DNA from: Helicostylum pulchrum
Taxonomy: Eukaryota > Mucoromycota > Mucoromycetes > Mucorales > Mucoraceae
Assembly (NCBI GenBank): GCA_025677825.1
Contig: JAIXMO010000009.1
Coordinates: 62,001-126,000 of the forward strand
Length of the DNA stretch: 64,000 nt
Direction: 5' to 3'
Shown here: piece after piece, positions 25,384 through 36,270 of the stretch
Position numbering within the stretch: the first letter of the stretch is position 1
Layout: every line of letters starts with the position of its first letter
Made by a program: the position numbers and the translations under genes
The notes under the pieces: model-generated
What the model saw: only the letters and a program-made list of their open reading frames with translations
Database searches by the model: none
What the model was told of the DNA's origin: nothing

Positions 25384-25400
25384 ATTTCTGTATTTTCCAT
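21400..25400 (-). CDS. EAF1: EAF1/VID21, scaffold of the NuA4 histone acetyltransferase complex
   Basis: Seven exons, 25400-25269, 25200-25145, 25086-24922, 24868-24694, 24627-23343, 23274-22114 and 22043-21400, give 1206 codons (1205 aa). The N-terminus is MENTEI followed by 38 Gln. Exon 5 encodes the HSA domain (YAWQLRATHFPLFKQLQTAR ... SMRQLKRHKAPARVKTHWDS ... YHVSRAVMEWHQTE), then an acidic linker and the conserved YDDEVKDYKSEIKTLPRHER region. Exon 6 holds the SANT/Myb domain (THWSEDDDVCLISFIIQYSF, NWDLICDALN, ECHDRWK). The C-terminal third is Gln/Ala-rich. Eaf1 organises NuA4, which acetylates H4 and H2A in the nucleus. The domain order matches the family; polyglutamine at both ends is long even for this family. 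Confidence 0.93.
21403..21620. repeat. Gln/Ala codon repeat (CAACAAGCT type) at the EAF1 C-terminus
   Basis: Repeated 9-base units reading TTGTTGAGC on the plus strand encode QQA repeats, flanked by pure Gln codons. A second, similar block lies at 22115-22270. Confidence 0.9.
25270..25382. repeat. (CAA/CAG)n tract encoding 38 Gln at the EAF1 N-terminus
   Basis: Nearly pure TTG repeats on the plus strand (CAA on the coding strand), with a few CAG near the exon 1 donor. A likely site of length polymorphism. Confidence 0.95.
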
Positions 25401-28400
25401 ATTTTAAATAATAATCAATTTTTAAAAACACGTAAAGAAAAAGAAAAAAAAAAGGACGCGTGCTTCAGAAATAAAACAAAAACTAAAATAAAAAGAAATA
25501 TTAGAAATGCCACAATAAAAAAAAGCGCCAGCTCAAAGAGGAGAGAGAGAAAATGCTTGGTATCACATGAAAAAAAAAAAAAAAAAAAAAAGTTATAAGC
25601 CACTATTAAGAAGATTGTTTTAATTGTATTAACTCTCTTTTTCTTTCTATTGTTTTTTGCATACACTGAGAGGAGAACAATACTGTTTTTTGTTGATTTT
25701 TTTTATATTTTTTTATTTCGTCAAATATTCCCCAAGTTTAGGTGTTCCAACCAATAATAGTGCTAAAGAAATTTTTTTTCTTTTTTTTTTTGTGTTTATT
25801 ATAGAAGGAATATGAACTTTTTTTTTTTTTCATGTGATTTAGTAGTTGGGAATAACCAAACCAATTCTTTCTACTCTTTGATCAGCGTCGATCTTAACTT
25901 GAAAAATAAAAATAAATGATTAATCTTGAGTAATTACTTACATTGAATGACTTTTTTTGTTTTTTTTTGTGAATGTAGCCTTATTTTTGTTGTCTTTTTT
26001 TTTTTTTTTTTTGCCTTTTTGTTTTTCCGTAACATCCGCTTTGTGCTCACCTACAACGTCATACTTTTTTTTTTCTTCAAAGAATAGTCACAAAGCATTA
26101 TTTAGATCCCGCCTCGTCATTTTCTGTCAATGCATACATTGTATTCAATGAGCATGGCTGTAAAAGCCGTATAGAATAGTACTCACGACCCTTATATGAA
26201 TGCATAGAAAAAGTTCCTTTATTTAGTAGTGTCGTGTTATTTCTGATGTAAGTATAAGCCTTCTACATATTGTTTTTTTTTCTTCAAAATTAAATGAAAA
26301 TCCTGTTGATCTCATTTTGGGTCGATTTCTCCTTATTTGCTCGTATAAGAATGGTAAAAAAAAGCTCAACATCAATGCAGAAGCTTATGGAAACTTATTT
26401 GGTAGTAGAAGTGTCACACAATCATACATTACAGTCCCCCAATAACTAATACATATACCATCAGTCTTGCAAAGTAGAGGCAAACTACATATTGTTTTTC
26501 ATAGAATAAAAAAAATCTTCTAGATCCAAGAATGTAACTGGTCTTAATGCAGGTTTTTTTAATTACTTGTAAACTAACTTCCAGAAAAAAAGCCAGTTTC
26601 TATAATGCATGATCAACAACTCCTTGACGTATCTTGCACTTTCTCTCTACAGTCTACTTGCACTAAAAAATCCTGCTCCATGGTTATTGCATTATGTATC
26701 AAGTTATCAATAACAAAAAGTGCTTTAACAATTTACGCTTTTTTTTAACTCTTTATTTGCTATAATCCCTGTCAAGTTATTAGTGTTCTCGAAGTTCTAA
26801 TCGTATAACACCCAATTTTTTTTTTTTTTTTTTGGAAACTATCCCAGATTTCATTGAGACCGTGAAATAATGACTTCTGTCGGCGACAACCTTTTTTTTT
26901 TGTATCAATTTAATGTTAAATGTTATCTAAATTTTATGTAGTACAGTGTATACTTTGACACGAGTTTTTTTTTTACGCGCAAAGTAAAACCATATATATG
27001 CAGCGTATCATCTTTTAGCGTTAGAAGCAAATAGTTTATTCCAAACTATTTAGTACCGACTATTACGCGAGATGCAAATACGTGTTTGAAAGTTGCCGGG
27101 TTATGGCTCAATCGCATTTCAAAAAAAGAGAGAGAGAGAAAGCGGGGAAAGTATTATTTTTTTTCCTTTGCAACCGTGATGCATATTACGTAGTATTTTC
27201 GTCTCTTTTCAAGTATGACAAGGCCACTTTCAACTTGTTACCATTCTATTAAACTTAAGCCACTAGATACATGGCAGAATAGATACTTTTGGAGGGTACA
27301 TTGCATTAAGAATGTATATCATTTAAAAAAGATGAAATATATCGGAAAGCCAAATTTCTACGCCGACGCTGTAACGAAATGTTAAAAATATTGCGGAATA
27401 TTTGGTTAAAAAAAAAACTTGGGTACATGCGAGTAGATACAGTTGTTCTATTTGCTAGTATATATATCTTCTTTTTTTGGGGGGGGGGGGAGGGGGAAGA
27501 GGAGAGAGAGACAGAAAGAACAAAAATGGTATAGTGAAATGAATATAATATCTTGTAATACTTTTTTTATGTTAAAGCTAAAAGAAAATGTGACGCTACG
27601 ATTTGACAAAGATCAATTATTATTTTTTACTGCGTAGCATTTATACTCGTTATTATTACGCTTTTTGTTTTACACTTGGTGAATCTTAAAGTTGTTATCT
27701 AACCGAAATATTGGGGGAGTATACATATACAACTTTCTGGATTCTGTCTTTTTCTTATATATTTCAATGTCCCAGTAGGTGACTTGGACGAGTTTAAATA
27801 TTCTTGATAATAGTAAAAGGGCAACATGTGTAGTTCTACCGAGAAGAGTAAATACCAACAATAACAAAAAGAGAGAGAGAGCTCTTAGTTTGATTAATAA
27901 TAAATTACACTGATAATTGTTATTCTTATCTAATAAATCTTACTTTTATTTGCATACAAAACATAAACCCGAATATCAAAATCGAAGGATATTAATCTAT
28001 CCTAATATGTAAATAACCAAAAGCAGTTTATTTTTTAAAACTTCAACACGGAAATAATTACTGCATGCACATCAAAAAAAGAAGTATACTTTGTCAATAA
28101 TTATAAAGAAAAAATTACGACCGCTCTGATGTAAATTAACATTTGATATAATTAGCATTATATGTACATATTGGATCATAGCCAGAAATAGTAAAGTTCG
28201 ATCTCACAAAGATTTCAGATTGCCCAGTATTCTTAAATAGAATAATGATAGATTGTGTACATCAAAAATACTTAGAAATGATATCATCGTTTTTTTTTAC
28301 TAGGCCCGATACAGTTATGTAATCAATAATAGGGATCCTTTTATACTTATTGTACGTTTGTAATGATTTTTATTTTAAAAAAGATTTAAAAAGATAGATA

Positions 28401-28497
28401 TATGCAGATTGTTTTTTTTTGTGTGTTTCTTTTATAAAAAAAAAGAAGTTATTTCTATACAGGGTTTTTGTTGTTTCTTGATATTAGATTAATAGAT
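25401..28497. other. 3.1-kb intergenic region, no gene recognised
   Basis: The stretch between the divergent-facing 5' end of EAF1 and the 3' end of the HAD phosphatase gene has many T runs of 9-18 bases, an 11-13 base G run near 27479, and an inverted repeat AAATAGTTTATTCCAAACTATTTA around 27029-27052. No open frame looks coding. It could hold an unannotated non-coding RNA, but none is recognisable by eye. Confidence 0.4.
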
Positions 28498-29825
28498 TTA
28501 AAGATAAGAGGCCTAAATAAATAATTAAAGAAGGGTAAGTAAAAAAAAATAATCACCGACCATCATGGAGTTTTAAAACTTACACGTCTGCTGGCTTCTT
28601 CAAGATCACTGTCAGTAAGCTTATTCTTATCATCATCACAAGGGATCTCATAGACACCACCCAAGATAACGAAAGGATGATAAGCAAAGAGGTTAAGATC
28701 GCTCATTTCAGTGACACCGGAAAGAACAAGAACGGGATCGATTTCAGAACTGATACCAGCAACAATACTATAAACAAATATTTAGAAAATGTCCCTCTTT
28801 TTTTTTAAAAAAAGCAAACAAAAAACTTACTCGGTATCCATACGATCACCAATAATACAAGTTTCCATACGACTTAAACCGAGAACACGTTGGGCATAAC
28901 GCATGATTAAAGCAGAGGGCTTACCACAGAAGAAAGCCTTGGTCTTGGTAACCAACTCAACACAAGCAGTGAAGGCACCAGTAGCAGGAATCTTACGACC
29001 TTGAGAATCAAGAGTCTCAACATCCAAGTTGGTAGAAATCAACTTGGCACCTTGTTGAACCAATTGAACAGCCTTGGTTAACTTTTCAAAGTTATAGACA
29101 GCAGATTCACCTAAAACGACATAATCAGGGTTATGATCGTTCATGAAGAAACCCTTATCGTAAAGAGCATAAGCGAGACCGGGCTCACCGATAACGTAAC
29201 AGGTTCCGCCCTATAAAATATAACACTTTTTAATTTTTTTTTCTTACTTTTTACCATTTTTTTGTTTCTTACCTCAGGCATTTGAGAGTGAAGGAAGTAA
29301 GCAGTAGCTTGACCGGAAGTGAAGAAATGATCCTCAGTAACATCAATACCAAGACGTTGTAACTTTTGTTGTAATTCACGAGGAGTAGGAGCAGAGTTGT
29401 TAGTCAAGAAGAGATACTTCTTGTTGTTCTTTTCCAAGAAGGTAACAAATTCCTTAGCACCAGGTAATAAGTTGGAACCCTATATTTGTATAATATATAT
29501 ATATTTAGTGCTTTTTTTTTTGGTAATACCCTAACGTCAAAAAAAAAAAACTTACATGATAGATGACACCATCCATATCAATAATGAAACCCTTCTTTTG
29601 ACGAATAGCATCAAGACGTTCAGTATGAAGAACGGGATCACGGAACAAAGCCCAATCTCTAGCAGAGATACCATCCTCGTTTTGGTGAGGAGTGAAAGTA
29701 CCAGCTTGGTGACCGACAGTGGTCTTTTGTTGACCGAGAGAAGCAGCGAAAGAAGCGGCCAAGTCGCGGGTTTCGTCAGCACTGGCAAAATCAGCAGCGG
29801 GAGTTACGTTGGTAGGAGTAGACAT
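28498..29825 (-). CDS. PHO13: HAD-family phosphatase (4-nitrophenylphosphatase / 2-phosphoglycolate phosphatase, Pho13-like)
   Basis: Exons 29825-29556, 29479-29273, 29210-28831, 28767-28584 and 28512-28498 give 352 codons (351 aa). HAD motif I is FIIDMDGVIY (catalytic Asp pair), motif II is LFLTNNSA, and the later motifs are CGKPSALIM (Lys) and IGDRMDTE (metal-binding Asp). The GxP..YALYDKGF and VVLGESAVYNFEKL segments fit the C2-cap NagD/Pho13 branch. The enzyme likely hydrolyses 2-phosphoglycolate and related toxic side products of glycolysis in the cytosol. The N-terminal 70 residues are Ala/Thr/Gln-rich and extend beyond the usual family. If the last intron is not spliced the protein would end a few residues later at 28563. 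Confidence 0.88.
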
Positions 29826-30859
29826 ATTTTTTTTTAATTAATGCAGAAAGTTGGAAAAAAAAAAGAAAGAAATAAAATATAGCGTTCTTTTTAGGTTTTA
29901 TATATGACAGCGAAAAAATCTTTTTTTCTGTTTCTCATGTGCTAGGGTTTATTTATTTTCCTTTTAGGTTTAGCTTATAATTTGAAATGCCTACTGTGCC
30001 TAACTGGCAAAAACTATTTCGTATTTAAAAAGAGTATTCAGAATCGGGGAACTTTTTGCACGTTAACCTCTCTCCCCCCAACAAACATATTAATATTTTT
30101 CAGAACCAGAATCTTTCCAGCAAAAAAAAAAAAGAGGGCTACTGACAAGTGGCTGCTCTGATGTCATTATACCAACTTACCATATATGGTAAACATATAT
30201 GTTTGGATTACAATCTTTGCACAGAGAAAAAAAAACCTTAGAACAAGTCATTAGGTCTGTAAATGAGGGATTTGTCTGATGTATATGCAACGGGAGAGAC
30301 AGGATACTGATTAGAGATTTAAAATGATACAAATGCCCTCACTACGAGAAGAAGAAAAAAAACTACTGAAAAACGCATGATTATACTCCGCGCTGAAAAA
30401 AAAAGAGAGGTCATTTCATGAATAACAGGTTTTAAGGAAAATGCGATATGGAATACATTACCTTTTTTTTGTACGTTTTTTTTTTTTTAACTGTGTACTC
30501 TTTTTGGATCTCTTTAACAAACAAAGAAGTCCCCTTTTCGTTTTAATAAAATATACCCTGTTTTTTTTCTGTTTCGGCTGTGATTACAATATTATAAAGT
30601 TTTTATCAAACACATGCAATCACGAAAAAAAAAAAGTGATAGTGAACCCTTGAACTCGAGTCCCTCTTATCCTGCGCGCGCGCTAAGAAAAAATTTCCAC
30701 TATCTTTTTTTTAACGACGTAATTGTCATACGCTATTATGTGTAGTCTGAATATTTTACTCCGCGTTCATCTTTTTTTTAAAAAAAAAGGGGAGGGGGGG
30801 GGGGGGGGGAAGAGAATGGTAAAAAAAACTTTAATTCGTAATTAGTAGTAGAAAAATAC
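29826..30859. other. Intergenic between LtrA and HAD genes; T8A9-G-run
   Basis: No gene seen. Contains T8A9 followed by G4-A-G16 at 30772-30809, and a GCGCGCGC block at about 30675. Confidence 0.45.
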
Positions 30860-33841
30860 TTAATCTAATAGATCAACGGCAGCTACAATAAAATAAAACG
30901 GTTAGACCTTTTTTATGGCTGTTGTGTAATATATAAAATAACATACATTGGAATAATAAACAAGCCATCATAATCGAGACCATTTCGAGTCCGTCAAGGT
31001 GCGCATAAGTCGTTGTAGAAAGAGCAAAAAACACGATCGCATTAAGTATACGAGATATACAAATAAAGTGAGATTTGAAACCAGCTACAAAAAATGAAGA
31101 TCATCCTGTTTAAAAAAAAAACTTTTTTTGATGCGCAGCTTATGTATATATTTACCTCCTTTGACTGGCGTATTAATCCATTTAATAAACGCATTAAAAC
31201 ATAAAATTAATCCTCCTGTAATCCAAAAGATTTTAATAACAAACAAAGGATCACAGTCCAACATCTGTTCTGCACCTTCTGCCGAGGCACTAAAGATACT
31301 GAACGCAGAAGCATTATTTGAACCCGCCATCAAATGTTCAGCCACAGGAGCATGCTCCACTGTACCACTCGCCGCACATTTTCGAAACGTCTCACTCAAA
31401 TAACTCGCAGTATCCTCATGCGAGCTATGATTTAAAATCACATCAGTCAAAGCAATGCCAAACGCGACCTGAAACAAATGTAATGGGAAATGAAGGTACA
31501 TCCAAAGCTGACTGAGTTTTGTCGTAGCCATCGACTCTCCACTAAAATCATCAAAATACATGAAGAAATAACAAAATATAATAGTCACTCCAAATACATT
31601 GCATGTAATAACACTGGATGTGGTATTTGCCTCCGAAACCATCTTGATAAATCCCATACAGTTCTCACCGAGAATAATCAATGTAAACAAACCAAATCGT
31701 TCGCCTAAATGACTGGCTTCTAACGATACTCGACTGTTGCCTTGTAACAAGATATGTACAACGACTTCCATACCGATACTAACATACCAAAGCGCGTATC
31801 TCTTTGCAATATCTTCCTTTGCTACGTATAAGAGCGATGCTCCCCACATGGCAATAGAAACTGCACTGGCGGCTACGTAGATACCTAATGGCTGACGAGA
31901 GGATTTAAAGTGCGCTCCTAGTGATACAATAAACACTACAAGGTACTGGAATAAAATAACAGATTTCATAACTAGACACATATTGATTAGCTATTACCAA
32001 CAGGTTTTTTTTTTAAAAAAAAAGGGGGGGGGGTTGTTGTCATCTTACTGATATAACCAATAATAAACATATGAGGATTTTCTTCAAAACTAGTTTTACC
32101 ACTTGAACCAGCCATAATAACTTTTTTTTTAAAAAAAAAACTGTTATTTTTATGTTTTTAAATAAAAATTTATACTTACTTAAACCACATAATTCAATAA
32201 TTTTATAAATATGATGTGCAACATCTTAGTGAAAAAAAAAAGCGTTAAAACTACATCAATTTTTTCTTTTAAAAAAAAAGATTATATGTACCTCCTCGAT
32301 CATATCTAGAAGAATACAAGGCACTAGAACACCAAGTCCACCACATCACAACAAACCAAGCTGCATATGTACCCAAGTTGGGTAAACTATCGATGTGAAT
32401 TGAGTGCGTAAAGTTTCTACAAAGTACAAAACCTGAATACCGGCTATAATACACTTAAAAAAATAGTTATATGCTTACGTAATCCAACCAACATAAAACA
32501 CATCGCCTAATAATTCTACCCAAGTAGCTGAAGTTTCCTCGCCGATTTCATCTGATAAATCTGGATCAGGTACTAAAAAGAAGGCTCTTCTTTGCTTCAC
32601 TTCATGCTCTTTAACAATAACCATAAATTGAATTTGAAGATATACATTATTATTTAAATCTACCAGGATATCGTTTGGAGAATGGTTTTTATGAGGACGG
32701 GACTTAAGGTTTCCGGAATCTGATTTTTCCACTGAATGTTTCTCACTTGGCTTGTTTGTTATTTCTGAATGAAACGTATTTGATTTCTCACCTAAATCAA
32801 ATGAATTAACTACAAGAGAGAGAGTTAGATCACAAGGTTTACTGTTATTGGCTTTGTATTTCCTTACACGAATCATTAAATTCACTTTTTTTCTGAGCAA
32901 TCTCTGCTCGAAACGCAACAGTCTTGTGAACTTTGACGGAATAATCCCTTTTCGTATTCTCTAAAAAATCGATCAAGTCATCTGTGTCTTTGAATGTTTT
33001 TAATTCTTCTACTTCTTCTGGGGTTAATCCGAGCTTTTTTTTTTAAAAAGTAAAATAAAATAAAAGATCAATTAATAAAATAGCAGTGTATATTATATAT
33101 AAATATGTAGTTTACATGTTTTTCTATTCTTTCAATTTGTTCCGTCGTAAATTGAAAATCTTGATCACCTACTAAATGTCTAAAATGTATAGCTTTTTTT
33201 TTTTTTTTACTTTTAAGAATATATAGTTTAATGAATACAAAGATCTGTCATACTTAATCGAATTCGAATTTCTTCACTAACGTAAAGAATATATTTGTCA
33301 TGTTAGTTATGTATGTATATAAAGAGAGGATGACAACGTTTTTATATATGTATATACTTTACACGATGGATTCTTCATAGGTATTAATATCACCCTCTTC
33401 AGCAATTACATCAGGATGCTTTTCATTCCATTCATTTTTTTCAGCTTGGTAAGCTTCAGTTCTCTTTGTATGACGTTGAAATTCCTTCAAAGGATGTAAA
33501 ATAACATCACCAATAGTTTCGGTACCATGTCTAACTAAAGGTTTTCCGTGTAGGTCATGTAATGGAGAAATATGAGGACCATTTTCACCGTGAAGTCTTC
33601 GCATAGCTGATCGATTGGACATGGTATTATTGGATCGGTGACTGATGTTACTTTCGTGCAGTGTAAGTTGAGGGTGTGTTTCGGATATTCGGCTTTCGGT
33701 TGCGCTTATATTTGATCTATTATAAAAGCTTTCGGCAGGGTCCACATCAATACGTGGGGTTTGGTAGTGTTCGGATGGTATAGCTGACGGTCTTCTACCT
33801 CGGTTTCCAAACGAGGGGCCCTGATATCTATTATGCACCAT
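30860..33841 (-). CDS. Low-temperature-requirement A (LtrA) domain membrane protein
   Basis: Eleven exons, 33841-33363, 33276-33254, 33192-33116, 33033-32868, 32809-32479, 32443-32292, 32224-32180, 32120-32049, 31971-31156, 31084-30947 and 30882-30860, give 774 codons (773 aa). The first 300 residues are hydrophilic and probably cytosolic. The LtrA signature begins at ATWVELLGDVFYVGWIT and continues AAWFVVMWWTWCSSALYSSR, FEENPHMFIIGYI and ASHLGERFGLFTLIILGENC (the conserved HLxERFGLFTIIxLGE motif), with about eight to ten hydrophobic helices. LtrA proteins are multi-pass membrane proteins of uncertain function, first named in Listeria for growth in the cold. Exons 2 (23 nt) and 11 (23 nt) are very small. 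Confidence 0.85.
32005..32033. repeat. T10-A9-G10 homopolymer block in an LtrA intron
   Basis: Three adjoining homopolymers: T 32005-32014, A 32015-32023, G 32024-32033, in the intron before the long exon. The T/A part is self-complementary. Confidence 0.85.
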
Positions 33842-35473
33842 TTATTTATATATTATTACTATAATAGTAACAATAAACTTGGTATATTTTAGATAAAGAA
33901 AAAAGGCTTATTTTCTTTTTATAGTATCTTTTTTTAAGAAAACGATTTGAAAAAAAGAGAAAAAAGAGAAAGAAAAAAAAAATGGCAAAGGAAAAAAAAA
34001 AAAAAGATTAGGGGGTTATAAACAAAATATTTCTTCGGTTTCCATAGGTTTAAAGCAATTTTTTTTTTCGTGTATCACCGTTTTTCTTTTTTATAAACGG
34101 AGCGTTGGGGTCAATAGGCCTTTGGACAAAATGGGTAAATAATCAGCACCATATTACGTTCGGCGAAATCTATAAAAGGTAAACGGAAGAGTGTGTATAG
34201 AATTTTTCGCGCAAAAAAACATTTACAAAATTTTTTTTGTTCATTTGTATTCGTAGCACATTTTATTGTAGCACGACTAATAACCCAAAATAAAAAGATC
34301 TTCATTTTATTTCTTTTTTAAAAATCAATAAAACCTCGTCTTTTTTGTTAATTAAGTTGACAGAATAATACAAAAAAAAAAGTCTTTCTCTAATTGAATA
34401 TGGACTACACTTTCAATAAAAAAGTGCATCGTTTTCTAAAATAAAAAATGCATCACTCAAAAAAAAAATAACCTTTAAGAAATAAAAGATACATCTGCTA
34501 TCATTTGATTCAATTCTGAGCATTCCATTATCGGCTCCATAAAATACTTGATGAAAAATAAGCTTTTTTTTTCTGTACTTTACTCGTTCCTAAACAATTT
34601 TATATATACTTTCAATTGATCAGAACAAACAAATGCATATATTCGTCACTAGAGCAAAAGTGCACTGGCTTTTATTATTGTTATTCACAGGTAATACAAC
34701 TTTTTTTGCCAAACGTTTTTTTACTTTTCGCTGATCTTTTTTAATTACCAGTGTAACCTGACAAAAAAAAAAAACTCGCGTTTTCGGAACTGCATTAAAG
34801 GAAAAAATGTAATCTGTTGTAAAATATAATCCTGGGGTAGGTTACAAAAGTGACCAGCATCAAAAAAAAAAGACTTTATCAATCATGCTTTCTTTTTTTG
34901 TAAAACCACATTTTCTCTCACTCTTTTTTAGATATCTGACTTTGGAAAATAATACCATTTTAAAAATCCCGTTGCATCGTATGACGGGACTAGCGAAAGT
35001 CGGAGGGAAAAAATGCACTTGGGCAAAAAAAAAGATAGTGATATAAATGTACATCTTTCAATGCTTTCTCCAGAGATTTTATAGAAATATTTTTGTTTAA
35101 AGATGAATATTGTAAGTTTTTTAATAGTGCAAAAAAAAAAAAAAGCTTTTTTTTTTGCTTCGATTAAACTAGAATCATTTCTACATTTTATTTTTTTTCT
35201 GATACGGTATTACACGAATAATTTCGGTATGAGGAAATCTGTTATTCTAAAATTGATCAAGCTTTTCAAAAAAAAAAAAAACAAGGTCCAACTGGGGTTT
35301 AGCTCATTTATGCTACTTCAAGTACACTTTTAAGTAAAATGGGAGATATAATCACCAGTCAATATTTACATTTATTATATTTTTAATCGCTAAATGTCAT
35401 CTATTACTATCACAACCTTCTTTTGTTTCTCTTCCGTGGATTAGGAAGCATTAAAACGATCAAGTATTTCTCT
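33842..35473. other. Intergenic, AT-rich, no gene recognised
   Basis: Upstream of the LtrA gene; many A and T runs, no coding frame with recognisable features. Confidence 0.4.
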
Positions 35474-35800
35474 TTATCTTTTTTGGACTTGGAGACGATA
35501 AAGTGAGTCTGTTATTTCAGACGTTTTCGTAGTCATAACTTCAAGATCTCTAGATTGCTGTAATACTTTGTCAAGTTTAGCTTTACTCTCTTTCATAGCC
35601 TTCTCTTCCAAAAACCTCTTTTCCAGAGCCTTTCGAACTGTTTCCAATTTTTTCTTGTTTGCTTGTGCTACCTTGGCTCGTTTCGTTCCAATAGGACGAG
35701 ACACACTCATTCTATCTCCTTGAGTAGCCCATCTTGGTGCTTTACGAAGGATATCCCAACAATGGGTTAAATCAAAAGGTTTATCTAAATATTGTTAATA
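35474..35800 (-). pseudogene. PIF/Harbinger-type Myb (NAM-associated C-terminal domain) relic
   Basis: Reading minus strand from about 35800: YLDKPFDLTHCWDILRKAPR, then RPIGTKRAKVAQANKKKLE and a basic coiled coil (KRFLEEKAMKESKAKLDKVL), stop at 35474. The pattern F.L.HCW..LR..P.W...RP.G.K.AK is typical of Myb/SANT accessory proteins linked to PIF/Harbinger transposons and of the plant NAM-associated domain. An in-frame TAA lies just upstream (about 35795) and no Myb domain is found further 5', so this is probably a truncated copy. No nuclease-type transposase is seen nearby. Confidence 0.6.
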
Positions 35801-36204
35801 CGTGGCACTTGCTAGTTGTTCCTTTGACTCTAAAATAATAATAATATATGTATTAGCTCTTTTTTGTTGATATATTAAACTTCGTGTATTGAGCTTGTTG
35901 ATAGCATCCAGAAAACTTTAGCACGGTTTCGTCAATAATGGTCAATAATGGTCTAACGATTACTTAAATTCTCATTGTAATCAGTCCTTCTATACTTATC
36001 TGTCATGTATTTACAAGAAAGTTATGTTATATTGTCACTTGGGATCAGCACCAAAAAATTTGGTTACTAGATTTATAGTTATATTCCTAAAAGAGTGAAA
36101 ATATAACTACGAAAAAAAAAAGAGTCAAGTTCTCTTGGCCGATTTGCCAAGGGCCAAGGGCTCAAGTTACACTTAGTACCACCTTTTTTTTTATAAAAAA
36201 AAGA

Positions 36205-36225
36205 TGTATAAAAGGGGGGGGGGGG
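36205..36225. repeat. G12 run upstream of the ANGH-repeat gene
   Basis: T9-ATAA-type A run followed by TATAAAA and twelve G (36214-36225), 45 bp before the start codon. The TATAAAA may be a TATA box. Confidence 0.6.
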
Positions 36226-36270
36226 CAGTCTCGAGGAAAAAAAAAATCAGTTAAAAAATAATAAATAACA

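Noticed and set aside
27443..27637. Short frame with a Gly/Arg-rich stretch over the G-run
   Set aside because: Composition is produced by the G homopolymer; no start or conservation signal.
30645..30670. GAACTCGAGTCCC resembling a tRNA B box
   Set aside because: The order of bases does not match GGTTCGAATCC on either strand, and no acceptor stem or A box could be paired.
31128..31708. Plus-strand frames opposite the LtrA long exon
   Set aside because: Antisense to transmembrane coding sequence; no independent evidence.
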